Assembly: GCF_024346975.1 (NCBI RefSeq)
Contig: NZ_AP024886.1
Location: forward strand, 1,030,536-1,094,535
Direction: 5' to 3'
Length of the DNA: 64,000 nucleotides
DNA from: Vibrio neonatus
GTDB lineage: Bacteria; Pseudomonadota; Gammaproteobacteria; Enterobacterales; Vibrionaceae
Part shown: positions 55,743 to 64,000 of the stretch, piece by piece
How the letters are laid out: every line of letters begins with the position of its first letter
Position numbering within the stretch: position 1 is the first letter of the stretch
Notes under the pieces: generated by a model
The model's database searches: none
Told to the model about the DNA's origin: nothing
What the model saw: the letters and a program-made list of their open reading frames with translations, nothing else
Translations under genes and position numbers: made by a program

Positions 55743-57950
55743 CTACGAATCACTTTTGTATGCGTAATTGTAGTAACCATATGTGTAGTAACTTGAAGCT
55801 GTTTTCTCTACGGCATTCAAAATAACGCCTTTAGTTTCTACACCAGCTTGTTCTAGGCGATCTGCAGCTACTTCAAGCTCTTTAGGCGACGTTATGCCGA
55901 ATCTAGATACCATCAGTGTTGTTCCACTATGGCGGCCAACGATTGCGGCATCGGTTACAGCTAGCACAGGTGGTGTATCGATAAGAACGATATCGTAGTT
56001 TTCACTTGCCCAATCCACCAATTCAGTAAATCTAGCGTGCATTAGGAGCTCTGAAGGATTTGGCGGTGTTTTACCTTTAGAAATAACATCTAGATTATCT
56101 GTGATACTAGTATGAATCACATCTTCGATACTGTGCGTATTTGCTAGACAGTCTGAAAGGCCGTGGGTATGAGCCAAAATAACGCCATGCCCTATATGGC
56201 CTTTGCGCATATCGGCGTCGATAACAAGCACCTTTTGACCACTACTAGCGATAACCGAGGCAAAGTTGGTAGAAACAAACGACTTACCGATACCTGGCGA
56301 CGGGCCCGTAATCATAATGACGTTGTTTTTCGCTTCCATCATCGCAAAGTGCAAGCTTGTTCGAAGCGAACGTAGTGCTTCAACCGCTAGGTCTGCAGGG
56401 TTAACTAGAGTCAACATCGCCTCTTGTGCAGGGCGTTTCTTACCCGACTTTCTAAGCTTCTGGTAAGATTTTTCAATCTTCTCTTGTTGTTCTGATTTTG
56501 GAATAGTCGCATATACAGACAAACCGATTTCTTCAATTTGGTCCGGGCTTTCCACTCCACGATGGAATGCAGCGCGAAGCAATACAAACGCTACGCTTAA
56601 CATACCGCCAAGAAGAGTGGCTAATACTGCAATGAGTGGTTTTTTCGGTTTAACCGCTAAGCCGTTTGAAGCGGCTTTATCAAGAATGCGTACGTTACCT
56701 ACAGTACTTGCCTTAACTATGGCAAGTTCTTGTGATTTGTTGAGCAATTGAACATAAATTTCTTGGTTTACTTGCACATCGCGAGTTAAACGCAGTACTT
56801 CACGTTGAGTTTTTGGAAGCTTTTTGATTTTTGCTTCTAGCTGATGTTTTTGTTTAAGTAACGTTTGACGTTTTTCTAGTACTGCAACATAAGCTGGGTG
56901 TTGTTTAGTGAAGCGCTGTGCTAGTTCACTTTCTTTGAATGTCAGTTCATTCAGTTGTGATTCGAGTTCAACCATCACTTTCAAGGTTGATTGCGCTTCT
57001 AAACCTAAATCTATAGATTCATTATCTTGGCGGTATTTATTCAGCGCATCTTCATTAATGGTTAGTTGCTGTTTAATTTCTGGTAGCTTGGTTTTTAAGA
57101 ACTTGAGGCTGTTTTCAGCTTCGGCTGCGTTTCTGTCTACGTTTTGTAGGAAGTAGTTAGTTGCAACATCATTTAGTAGGTCAATATTTTGTTGAGAGTC
57201 TGGTCCTTCGAAGCCAAAGGATAAAATACCGGACTGTTTACCACGTTCAGATACTGATAAGTTAGACGCTAACCAATTGATAGCGGTGAGTTTAGAGCGT
57301 TGTGATAAGTTGAAAACCTGTCCTTGTTTACCCGAAAGGTATGAAACAAAGATAGAGAATGCGGCTTGATCAGATGTTGCCGATACTTGAGACGATTTAG
57401 CTAACTCCCCTACTTTTCCTTTTAAAATCAGTTTTTCGTTAGCATCAACTAGTGAGTACTCACCCGTTTGTACGTTATCAAGGGTAAGTTCATAACCCTC
57501 TGTATCGGCATATTCAGGGATGTTAAATCGTTCTACTTTTATGTGGGCTTCTTTGCCTAAGCGCATGGCTAAGCCTTTACCGATAACTGGTAAGTAGTCA
57601 GGCGTTGCGACCGTAGTTAAGTTGAATTTATCTACTGTTTTGCTTAAAACCATGCGAGATTTAATAATCTCAATTTCAGTGGCAGCGTTAGACTCTTGAG
57701 CAAACATGTCGCTCAAGCCTTCGCTCAATGCTGGCATACCACTGTTTTTTTGTTCTACTTGAATTAGTGCATCTGCTTTATAAATTGGCGTTGCCAATAA
57801 TGCATAGGTCACACCTAATGCAGCAAAGATGAAAGTAGTAACAATGATGATCCACTTACCATCAAGCAACAGACCAAGCAATTTACCAAGATCGATTACG
57901 TCAGGTTGAGGGGTTTGTTGTGAACGATTTGCACGAGTGTTTTGGGTCAT
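55743..57950 (-). CDS. wzc: Wzc: polysaccharide co-polymerase and tyrosine autokinase
   Basis: Wzc controls chain length and export of Wzy-dependent polymers through cycles of tyrosine phosphorylation. The 735-residue protein has two membrane segments (about 33-53 and 438-459) flanking a periplasmic Wzz domain with coiled-coil stretches. The C-terminal BY-kinase has Walker A GPSPGIGKS (549-557), Walker A' VLVIDAD (574-580) and Walker B IVLIDTP (654-660). The tail is a tyrosine cluster (SSYYTYGYYNYAY). It follows wzb by 59 bp. It is the only co-polymerase in the window. Confidence 0.95.
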   Translation of the reverse strand: MTQNTRANRSQQTPQPDVIDLGKLLGLLLDGKWIIIVTTFIFAALGVTYALLATPIYKADALIQVEQKNSGMPALSEGLSDMFAQESNAATEIEIIKSRMVLSKTVDKFNLTTVATPDYLPVIGKGLAMRLGKEAHIKVERFNIPEYADTEGYELTLDNVQTGEYSLVDANEKLILKGKVGELAKSSQVSATSDQAAFSIFVSYLSGKQGQVFNLSQRSKLTAINWLASNLSVSERGKQSGILSFGFEGPDSQQNIDLLNDVATNYFLQNVDRNAAEAENSLKFLKTKLPEIKQQLTINEDALNKYRQDNESIDLGLEAQSTLKVMVELESQLNELTFKESELAQRFTKQHPAYVAVLEKRQTLLKQKHQLEAKIKKLPKTQREVLRLTRDVQVNQEIYVQLLNKSQELAIVKASTVGNVRILDKAASNGLAVKPKKPLIAVLATLLGGMLSVAFVLLRAAFHRGVESPDQIEEIGLSVYATIPKSEQQEKIEKSYQKLRKSGKKRPAQEAMLTLVNPADLAVEALRSLRTSLHFAMMEAKNNVIMITGPSPGIGKSFVSTNFASVIASSGQKVLVIDADMRKGHIGHGVILAHTHGLSDCLANTHSIEDVIHTSITDNLDVISKGKTPPNPSELLMHARFTELVDWASENYDIVLIDTPPVLAVTDAAIVGRHSGTTLMVSRFGITSPKELEVAADRLEQAGVETKGVILNAVEKTASSYYTYGYYNYAYKSDS

Positions 57951-58009
57951 GAGAAATAGGTTCTAGCTCAGGTAAGTAGATTAAATAAATTTGGAGTTGA
58001 GTGGAGCGC

Positions 58010-58435
58010 TTACAGGCGCTTTATCCACTCTTTTGCTGACTTATCAATTAAGCCATACACGTGTTCAAATGCTTCTAAGCTTTGCTTGTAAGGATCAGGG
58101 ATTTCTTTGTTTATCCAATGTCCATACAGCATGGTTTTTCCGCGAGCGGCTGGGGCTAACTTGGTAATCGCGTCAATGTGACCTTTTTCCATAACTAGAA
58201 TAAGGTCGTTCTCTGCAATCATTTTAGTCGTTATTTGTCGCGCAACATGGTTAGTTAAGTCTAAATCTTTGTTTGCTGATACTGTGATGGAGTTTTCATC
58301 AGTCGGTTTATCAACTAATGCGCCCAACCCCGCCGAAGTGACATTTTTTGCTGGCAATGCCTGCTTTAAAATCTCTTCCCCAATAGGGCTACGGCAAATA
58401 TTGCCAATGCACACTACCAATATGTTGTTGAACAT
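58010..58435 (-). CDS. wzb: Wzb: low-molecular-weight protein-tyrosine phosphatase
   Basis: Wzb dephosphorylates the Wzc tyrosine cluster. The 141-residue protein has the catalytic loop CIGNICRSP (Cys9 nucleophile, Arg15) and the general acid in EIPDPYKQS (near residue 115). Length and fold are typical. It lies 26 bp after the wza stop and 59 bp before wzc, in the standard wza-wzb-wzc order. Confidence 0.95.
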   Translation of the reverse strand: MFNNILVVCIGNICRSPIGEEILKQALPAKNVTSAGLGALVDKPTDENSITVSANKDLDLTNHVARQITTKMIAENDLILVMEKGHIDAITKLAPAARGKTMLYGHWINKEIPDPYKQSLEAFEHVYGLIDKSAKEWIKRL

Positions 58436-58461
58436 GAATGTAATCCTGTTGCGCTGCGTTA

Positions 58462-59739
58462 TTACCAGTTATGAATTCTTACTGCCATTTCAGTTAGGTC
58501 ATTTAAACCGCTGATGGTAGGCAAGATTTGGCTAACCACACGGTTGTATTGCACGATTGGCGCTGCGGTTACATACACTACATCATATGGCTCAAGTTCA
58601 AATTCTGTACCTGTAACCAATGCTGTTGCGTCACTAATATCCAGTTGATATACGTTTGCGACGATGTGTTCTGGTCTTGGTTGTTTACCTTGCTCAGCAA
58701 GTTGTTGATTTTTTGCTTCAAGGTCGCGCTTTTCTTCATCAGTTAACGATTGATCACGAACTTGCGCAAGATAGGCTTCGTGCGCTTTATCACGTTGGCC
58801 GCTACGTACTACAAATACGCCTGTTGCGTTTGCTGCTAACTCATTAATGCCACCCACTTCACTTAGTGCTTCAGTCAGTGTCATACCAGAACGATCAATT
58901 TTAAGCAATTTAGGTGACTTTACTTCACCAAGTATAAACACCTTCTGCGCATCGTTACGAGGCACATGGATGATATCACCTTTTTGTAGCAAACGATTTT
59001 GTGTTAGGTCGCCATTTTGCATTAGATCATGTAAGGATAAAGTTTCTGACTTACCTTGGCGAGTGAGAGTAACATTGCGCCAATCCGCGTCGGCGGTTAG
59101 ACCACCCGCTTGGTTGATAGCATCTAAAAAAGTAAGAGGGACATTGGTAAGAGGTTGATACCCTGGCTGGCGAATCTCACCCGTCACATAGGCTTTTTGT
59201 GAACGGAAACCAGCAATATTGACGTCAACTTGGGGACTTTCAATGTAACGAGCTAGGCGATCAGAGATCTCTTTACGTACTTGTTTAACTGTTTTACCAG
59301 CTACTTTAACAAATCCAATATATGGATAAAAAATAGTTCCATCGGCATGAACCCAGTGACCAGCTTCTTGAGCACTACGATAAGAACCGGCAGGGATAGT
59401 TAGTTCAGGGTGATCCCATATAGTTATGTTTAGTATATCGCCTTCACCAATAACATACTCATAGTTAGCCGCTTCTGCATCTAACACAGGGTTGCTAAGA
59501 GAATGTGCTTCCACAGCCGCAAACGACGCGTAACGGTTAACAAAAGAGGGAGATAAAGGGTATACGTTAACGACGTTGACTGGAGTTTGTGCCAGCTCTT
59601 GCTCAGACATTTTTGATTCGTCTGGCGTAGTGTTAATTACTTGCTTATTGTCTAAATCGACAGTTGAGCCCGGCATAGTACAGCCTGAGATGGCTAGCAA
59701 TGTTGCCAAAGGCAAGACTGTTTTAAAGATTGGTTTCAT
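58462..59739 (-). CDS. wza: Wza: outer-membrane polysaccharide export lipoprotein
   Basis: Wza forms the octameric outer-membrane channel of Wzy-dependent capsules. I chose ATG 59739 (425 residues) because it opens a lipoprotein signal (KPIFKTVLPLATLLAISGC, Cys20 as lipidation site). A longer frame reaching 59844 would run through the ops element side of the leader and give no signal peptide. The PES domain YVIGEGDILNITIWDHPEL and two SLBB-like domains (YVTGEIRQPG, FILGEVKSP) follow. It is longer than the E. coli protein because of an extra segment (about residues 300-370). It is the first gene of the locus. Confidence 0.93.
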   Translation of the reverse strand: MKPIFKTVLPLATLLAISGCTMPGSTVDLDNKQVINTTPDESKMSEQELAQTPVNVVNVYPLSPSFVNRYASFAAVEAHSLSNPVLDAEAANYEYVIGEGDILNITIWDHPELTIPAGSYRSAQEAGHWVHADGTIFYPYIGFVKVAGKTVKQVRKEISDRLARYIESPQVDVNIAGFRSQKAYVTGEIRQPGYQPLTNVPLTFLDAINQAGGLTADADWRNVTLTRQGKSETLSLHDLMQNGDLTQNRLLQKGDIIHVPRNDAQKVFILGEVKSPKLLKIDRSGMTLTEALSEVGGINELAANATGVFVVRSGQRDKAHEAYLAQVRDQSLTDEEKRDLEAKNQQLAEQGKQPRPEHIVANVYQLDISDATALVTGTEFELEPYDVVYVTAAPIVQYNRVVSQILPTISGLNDLTEMAVRIHNW

Positions 59740-60455
59740 AATTAATGGCTTACAGGCAGATAAGTCTATTTCGGGTTGCGATATAGTACAGGAAAAATGA
59801 CAGTTTGGGTACGCTACCGCCCAGAGGATTATTCGAAATTCCACGATTCGGTAGTGTTATTAAATTGTTGTATCTTTGATTTGCTGACTCTTGATTTTTA
59901 CAGATCGACAGGTGACTGAGCCACGCCAATTTGTAATACAAGTTAAATGCATACAATAAGATTTATATCTTGAGTATGTATTACGCCACAAAAACTAACT
60001 TAAAGTATTGATCTGAGGCAACAACTACTTTGTATGCTTTGAAAATGACTTTTTACCCATGGAATATACCAATAATAAAACTGAAATTCACTACCAATAC
60101 AATAACTTAAGCGACATAGCCATCATCAAATCAGCTTTATTAGACCTGACACCATAACTGCATAATTATGCAATAAGTGATGTTTGGTTCACGGCCCAAA
60201 TTTTATAGAAAATGTGTTTCATAAAGATGACACAGCTATAAATTGTAATACTTTATATGGGTCAGTGTACTCCCAAAGTACTATTTTTTTCAACATAACC
60301 TACAAAGTTTAAAAAATTAATACATCGAATTAAATCGTAGATCACAAAACGAAATATAATCTTCTGTCTACATGAGTATGCGCCCATACCAACTTGCTTT
60401 TTTCAACTCGATTTTTAATCCCAAAACCTACTTTTATATTTCAAAATGTAACTTA
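59740..60455. other. Leader and promoter region of the polysaccharide locus
   Basis: These 716 bases separate the SLC10-like gene from wza. They hold the ops element close to wza. The rest is AT-rich, and a promoter is expected between about 60000 and 60400 on the minus strand, but no hexamer pair could be called. A 68-codon frame at 59750-59956 has no support. Confidence 0.6.
59808..59821 (-). promoter_or_regulatory. ops element (RfaH recruitment site) in the wza leader
   Basis: The minus strand reads GGCGGTAGCGTACC about 70-80 bp before the wza ATG. It matches the ops core GGCGGTAGCGT, which pauses RNA polymerase and recruits RfaH to make it resistant to terminators over long polysaccharide operons. 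It predicts RfaH-dependent transcription of wza and downstream genes. Confidence 0.88.
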
Positions 60456-61439
60456 CTAGTGAGCTATATTTACCTTGGCATAACGGTTAGCCAATATCGC
60501 ACAATAAAAAATTTGAATAGGGTGATAAAGCATGATCGGCAGTAAAATCATGCCTAAATTAGGATTATGCGCAAAAATCACTTTTGCCATTGGGATACCT
60601 GCGGCTAGGGTCTTTTTCGAGCCACAAAACACAGCGGCCACTTCGTCTTGGTGGGCAAAGCCGACTTTTCTTGCGCCCCATTGAATGGCGTGCACCATGA
60701 CCACCAGCACTAGGAAGCAAATCACGATTGAGGCGATTAACAATGGCAGTGAGAAGTCGCTCCATATGCCGTGTTCAATAGAATCACAAAATGCGCTGTA
60801 AACAATAGTAAGGATGACGTACTTATCTAGCTTGTTGACCACGCTTTTGTGCTTTTGTGTCCACTCTAACAACCAAGGGCGTAGCAGTTGGCCTAACACC
60901 ATAGGCAATAGCAACATCTTAGAAATTGAGATGACAGAATCTAGTAGGTTTAGGTCGGCCCCTTCCATTCCCATAAACGCTTGAATAAGCAGTGGCGTGA
61001 TAAATACACCTAAGATACTGGATAACGAAGCGTTAAAGATGGCGCCAGGGAGATTGCCTTTGCCAATTGAGGTCATGGCAACTGAGGAAGAAATTGTGCT
61101 CGGTAGCACAAACAGATAACAGAAACCAAAAGCGAGCGCTGCGGGCATGTAGGCTAACATTCCCTTGCCGAACACTAGCCATAACAATGGATAGGCAACA
61201 AAGGTGGCGCACTGCACATAGATATGAAGTTTCCAGTTGGTTACACCATCGGAAATGGCTTTTGGCGATAAGCCTAAGCCATGCAAAAAGAATACTAACG
61301 CGATGCCTAGAACAGTGATGGTATCAAGGTGCAGCACTCCGCCGCTTTTACCCCAATCAGGAGTCAGTATGGCTAGCGCTATTGCCAGTACCATACCAAT
61401 TAGAAACCACTCTTTCTTAAGCTTGCTTTGAAAATCCAT
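60456..61439 (-). CDS. Bile acid:sodium symporter family transporter (SLC10A7/YfeH-like)
   Basis: The 327-residue membrane protein has about ten hydrophobic segments. Family-like features are LVFFLHGLGLSPKA in the second/third helix, LPSTISSSVAMTSIGKGN and VFCGSKKTLAAGIPMA. The last resembles the conserved crossover region of YfeH/SLC10A7 proteins. Its substrate is unknown. It starts 97 bp after the XRE-like gene on the same strand and has no clear terminator at its 3' end. Confidence 0.85.
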   Translation of the reverse strand: MDFQSKLKKEWFLIGMVLAIALAILTPDWGKSGGVLHLDTITVLGIALVFFLHGLGLSPKAISDGVTNWKLHIYVQCATFVAYPLLWLVFGKGMLAYMPAALAFGFCYLFVLPSTISSSVAMTSIGKGNLPGAIFNASLSSILGVFITPLLIQAFMGMEGADLNLLDSVISISKMLLLPMVLGQLLRPWLLEWTQKHKSVVNKLDKYVILTIVYSAFCDSIEHGIWSDFSLPLLIASIVICFLVLVVMVHAIQWGARKVGFAHQDEVAAVFCGSKKTLAAGIPMAKVIFAHNPNLGMILLPIMLYHPIQIFYCAILANRYAKVNIAH

Positions 61440-61536
61440 CTTGCACTTCTCAAGTTGTCCATTTTATGAAAACGCACACGATGTTAACTAGTTTCGTTTT
61501 TTTTAGCTACAAAAAAAGTTAAAATTATTGATTACA

Positions 61537-61887
61537 TTAGACGCCGACTCGATGTTCGTATTCCACCACCACTTGATTACCATCGACATACACATTACGA
61601 ATGTCGCCATCAACGGACATTCTTGAGCATAAGGTAATGACACTGTTTTCCACCGTTACATTCGCTCTCAATGACGGAATAGCGTAACTCGCATCCACCT
61701 TTAAATATTCGCAAAAGCGCGTCACAAACGGATAGGTCAGCGTTGCTCTGCCACGCAACAATTGCCCAAACTCGGCTTGCGATACACCTAGTTTTCTTGA
61801 GATATCCATTTGCGTTAAGCGCATTTTGGCTTTTTGTGACATCCAAGTGTCATAGAGGGCGGTTCGGTCTTGTTCGGTAAATTCCAT
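61537..61887 (-). CDS. XRE-type helix-turn-helix protein
   Basis: The 116-residue protein has an HTH of the Cro/CI type (about 20-60: LTQMDISRKLGVSQAEFGQLLRGR, shown in part as DISRKLGVSQAEFGQ). A C-terminal beta-rich region of about 50 residues follows. It is probably a small local regulator. The transporter gene directly downstream on the same strand could be its target or operon partner. The family and ligand are not recognised. Confidence 0.75.
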   Translation of the reverse strand: MEFTEQDRTALYDTWMSQKAKMRLTQMDISRKLGVSQAEFGQLLRGRATLTYPFVTRFCEYLKVDASYAIPSLRANVTVENSVITLCSRMSVDGDIRNVYVDGNQVVVEYEHRVGV

Positions 61888-61997
61888 TGTGCTGTTCAGA
61901 GTCTATTTCAGTTGCCAATAGTGTCGCTTATGCACAAAGTTGATTGTCAAATCAGCGTTAGCGGAGTGTAAGAGGAAGACAAGATGTGATGGGAAGC

Positions 61998-62023
61998 GGT
62001 TCTGGAATGACTATTCCAGAACC
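61998..62023. terminator. Hairpin after queC
   Basis: A perfect 11-bp stem (61998-62008 with 62013-62023) and 4-nt loop lies 13 bp after the queC stop. No T tract follows on the minus strand, so it may be a weak terminator or RNA stabiliser. Confidence 0.6.
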
Positions 62024-62035
62024 TTGTTTGAAGAA

Positions 62036-62728
62036 TTAGGCTTTGGCTGTTTTCTGTTGATAGGCCGCCATCACGTGTTCGGTGTTCTCTTGATATTCCG
62101 CCAGACCTTTTGCTCTAAGATCGCAGGCAGGGCAATCGCCACAACCTGAGCCAACAATGCCGTTGTAACAGGTTAAGGTGTGGTCTCGCACCATCTCAAG
62201 GGCGTTGTAGGTATCTGCCATCGCCCATGTTTCGGCTTTATTGAGCCACATAAGTGGAGTGTTGATCAGCAACGGATAATCCATGCCTTGCGCCAACGCT
62301 GAGTTCATGGTTTTGACAAATTCATCACGGCAATCTGGGTAGCCCGAAAAGTCAGTTTCGCAGACGCCAGTAATCAAGGTTTTTGCGCCGACTTGGTAAG
62401 CGTAAATCCCCGCTAGGGTCAAAAAGAGAATATTGCGCCCTGGCACAAATGAATTTGGTAGACCATTGTCGGCCAATTCATGGGATACAGGAATGTCATC
62501 ACGAGTTAAAGAGCTGACCGCCAATTCATTAAGAAGCGTAACATCCATGACTTTGTGCGCGGTTACGCCCAGTTGTTTTGCCAAGCTTTTAGCCACTTCA
62601 ATTTCTTGACGGTGGCGCTGACCGTAGTCATAAGTGATGGCATGTACTTCATCATATTGAGTTAAGGCTTGCACAAGGCATGTAGTTGAGTCTTGGCCTC
62701 CACTGAAAATAACGACGGCTTTATTCAT
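62036..62728 (-). CDS. queC: 7-cyano-7-deazaguanine synthase QueC
   Basis: QueC converts 7-carboxy-7-deazaguanine to preQ0 with ATP and ammonia. The 230-residue protein has the PP-loop FSGGQDSTT (near residues 8-16) and the zinc site [10 protein letters not shown] preceded by another Cys (CYNG...SGCGDC). It lies alone, 56 kb from queD-queE, which supply its substrate. It is divergent from mgsA with a 144-bp spacer. Confidence 0.95.
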   Translation of the reverse strand: MNKAVVIFSGGQDSTTCLVQALTQYDEVHAITYDYGQRHRQEIEVAKSLAKQLGVTAHKVMDVTLLNELAVSSLTRDDIPVSHELADNGLPNSFVPGRNILFLTLAGIYAYQVGAKTLITGVCETDFSGYPDCRDEFVKTMNSALAQGMDYPLLINTPLMWLNKAETWAMADTYNALEMVRDHTLTCYNGIVGSGCGDCPACDLRAKGLAEYQENTEHVMAAYQQKTAKA

Positions 62729-62872
62729 GGTTTAGTCTTCCTGCTGATATTGAGTCGATCGCGCACAATCTAACAAATTTGTGTGATAAAACAAATTTAT
62801 ACTTCAAGTTCCCAAAGTCAATCCGACTAATGATAAACTCACTTAAAATAATAAACATTAGGTAAGTAAACC

Positions 62873-63328
62873 ATGGAAAAAACAACCCGCACCATGAACA
62901 AGCAAAAGCACGTCGCGCTTGTTGCCCACGACCATTACAAGCAAGAGTTATTGCAGTGGACGATTGAAAACAAAGAAAAACTGGCCAAGCATTCTCTGTA
63001 CGCTACTGGTACTACTGGTCACTTACTAAGCCGTGAAACTGGCCTAGAAATTAAAAGTTTGATGAGTGGCCCTATGGGTGGCGACCAGCAATTAGGCTCT
63101 TTAATTGCGGAAGGCAAAATTGATGTGATGATCTTTTTCTGGGACCCACTGAATGCCGCGCCGCATGACCCAGATGTGAAAGCCCTACTGCGTATTGCCA
63201 GCGTATGGAATATCCCAGTAGCGACTAACCGCGCGACCGCTCGCTTCTTGTTTGATTCACCGTTGATTGATGAAGAAGTCGAGATCAAAATCCCTGATTA
63301 TCAAAGCTATTTAGAAAAACGCATGTAA
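62873..63328 (+). CDS. mgsA: Methylglyoxal synthase MgsA
   Basis: MgsA converts dihydroxyacetone phosphate to methylglyoxal and phosphate, bypassing lower glycolysis. The 151-residue protein contains the conserved phosphate-site TGTTG (with Thr/Gly loop), [10 protein letters not shown] (catalytic Asp) and the [18 protein letters not shown] signature. It neighbours helD, as in E. coli. A terminator follows. Expression is expected to be independent because the flanking genes are on the other strand. Confidence 0.95.
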   Translation: MEKTTRTMNKQKHVALVAHDHYKQELLQWTIENKEKLAKHSLYATGTTGHLLSRETGLEIKSLMSGPMGGDQQLGSLIAEGKIDVMIFFWDPLNAAPHDPDVKALLRIASVWNIPVATNRATARFLFDSPLIDEEVEIKIPDYQSYLEKRM

Positions 63329-63360
63329 TCAGCCACTTTTCAAAGCGTTATAAACTCAAA

Positions 63361-63409
63361 AACCTCGGAAATAACTCCATTACGGAAGCTATTTTCGAGG
63401 TTCTTTTTT
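63361..63409 (+). terminator. Rho-independent terminator of mgsA
   Basis: A 13-bp stem (63361-63373 with 63390-63402, one G-T wobble) is followed by TTCTTTTTT. It lies 33 bp after the mgsA stop. Confidence 0.88.
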
Positions 63410-63442
63410 GCATGTTTGCTAATTACAGATAATCAGTGACAG

Positions 63443-63685
63443 TTACTCTACAAAGATATTGGCATCAATCTCTGTATCTTCTTCATAAGGCTCAGGCTGT
63501 GATTTCTTACGCTTCCTGTCATTACTGGTGCCAGCACGGTTTTCTGCAATGTCGACGGTTAAGTATTCGGAAAACGAGCCAATTACGAAACTTTTAAATG
63601 CATACAACGAAGACAGATGACCGCGATAGCCCAAGTAACTTGCGCCAAGTACTATCACCAGTAGTAGTATCACTTTGAAGTTCAT
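63443..63685 (-). CDS. Small single-pass membrane protein, unknown function
   Basis: I do not recognise a family. The frame from ATG 63685 encodes 80 residues with one N-terminal membrane segment (about 3-22), then a charged region ending in acidic EPYEEDTEIDANIF. AAGG eight bases before ATG 63685 favours this start; an in-frame ATG at 63724 would add 13 polar residues. It lies between mgsA (convergent) and the 3' end of helD, 38-77 bp after helD. It might be cotranscribed with helD. Confidence 0.6.
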   Translation of the reverse strand: MNFKVILLLVIVLGASYLGYRGHLSSLYAFKSFVIGSFSEYLTVDIAENRAGTSNDRKRKKSQPEPYEEDTEIDANIFVE

Positions 63686-63762
63686 CTTTGCCGCCTTGCT
63701 ACCTTGTTGTTGGTCTCCCTGCATACAGTGTAGTCATTAGCGGCAGTCATTTTAAAAAATGG

Positions 63763-64000
63763 TTACTTTTTCTTCACCGCATAATTGCCTTCTAGCAATT
63801 CGGTAGCAAAGACGGACGGCTGTAAGTCGTAGCTGACAATCACTTCTTGTTTAGCGCGAGTTAACGCCACATAAAATAGTCGTCTTTCTTCGGCAAACGG
63901 GAAGCTATCGCTATTGGATTTCAGCGCCACATCCAAATGCGGGGCGCGTTCTTTTTGCGGGAAGTTATTTTCATTCACACCCATCAATAGCACGATATCC
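63763..64000 (-). CDS. helD: DNA helicase IV (HelD), C-terminal part, runs off the window
   Basis: Only the last 79 or so codons are present. They carry the UvrD/Rep-type helicase motif VI AEERRLFYVALTRAKQE and the preceding FP-rich loop. HelD is an SF1 3'-5' helicase. The gene lies beside mgsA as in E. coli, which supports the assignment over other UvrD-like helicases. The frame is open to the end of the window, so the N-terminus is outside. Confidence 0.88.
   Translation of the reverse strand, partial: DIVLLMGVNENNFPQKERAPHLDVALKSNSDSFPFAEERRLFYVALTRAKQEVIVSYDLQPSVFATELLEGNYAVKKK

Noticed and set aside
59845..59858. A second ops-like TCGGTAGTGTT on the plus strand in the wza leader
   Set aside because: It is degenerate, in the wrong orientation for the locus and has no gene in that direction.
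59750..59956. 68-codon minus-strand frame in the wza leader
   Set aside because: No Shine-Dalgarno, no recognised similarity and it overlaps the ops element; most likely untranslated leader.

Overview
The window looks like a chromosome segment of a marine gammaproteobacterium of the Vibrionaceae. The grounds are an OmpU-type porin, a clustered malT/malP/malQ/glgB locus, mgsA next to helD, separate queDE and queC loci, and an RfaH/ops-controlled wza-wzb-wzc surface-polysaccharide locus. Species cannot be assigned from the sequence alone. No rRNA, tRNA, CRISPR array or prophage was seen.

Region by region. (1) 0-2.2 kb: a copper-chaperone pair (Sco1/PCuAC) translationally coupled to an RsgA-type GTPase. 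(2) 2.2-14 kb: ordinary chromosomal genes: cytoplasmic alpha-amylase, DUF1353 protein, M15 peptidase, queE/queD, porin, methyltransferase/LysR divergent pair, CDF transporter, nnrS under a good NsrR-like operator, alpha/beta hydrolase and MAPEG protein. (3) 14-24.8 kb: glycogen/maltodextrin block, glgB, malQ and malP on the minus strand and divergent malT. An octamer TAGGATGA resembling the MalT-box core recurs upstream of amylase, glgB and malQ, with related cores before malP. (4) 24.9-28.3 kb: plus-strand trio (UDP-HexNAc 4,6-dehydratase, 4-reductase, monotopic phosphoglycosyltransferase). (5) 28.4-59.7 kb: a long minus-strand surface-polysaccharide locus, read from wza (59.7 kb) towards 28.4 kb, with an ops element in the wza leader. 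(6) 60.4-64 kb: SLC10-like transporter, XRE-type regulator, queC, mgsA, a small membrane protein and the 3' end of helD.

The polysaccharide locus is a mosaic. Two visibly AT-rich blocks (28.4-36.9 and 47.9-55.3 kb) each hold a Wzx flippase, a Wzy-like polymerase and glycosyltransferases. Between them lies a less AT-rich precursor block (37.2-47.9 kb): UDP-uronate synthesis (ugd and 4-epimerase), WecA, GalU, and a UDP-L-6-deoxy-HexNAc pathway whose middle enzyme is RmlD-type. This last point favours L-QuiNAc/L-RhaNAc over L-FucNAc. With WecA plus the monotopic transferase there are two initiating enzymes, so the locus may assemble two different repeat units, while only one Wza/Wzb/Wzc set is present.

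The most unusual structure is at 39.5-43.3 kb. An intact wecA and galU lie beside a REP-associated tyrosine transposase gene, bracketed by three copies of a ~25-bp repeat. A 5' remnant of a second, diverged wecA lies on one side and a 3' remnant with in-frame stops lies on the other. The repeat supplies the stop codons of both the intact wecA and the transposase gene. Other decayed or odd items are a truncated, frameshifted EpsG-like polymerase, an asparagine-synthetase-like protein without its glutaminase cysteine, a TupA-like ATP-grasp/CapA-like/81-residue orphan block, and a beta-propeller-like protein of unknown role.
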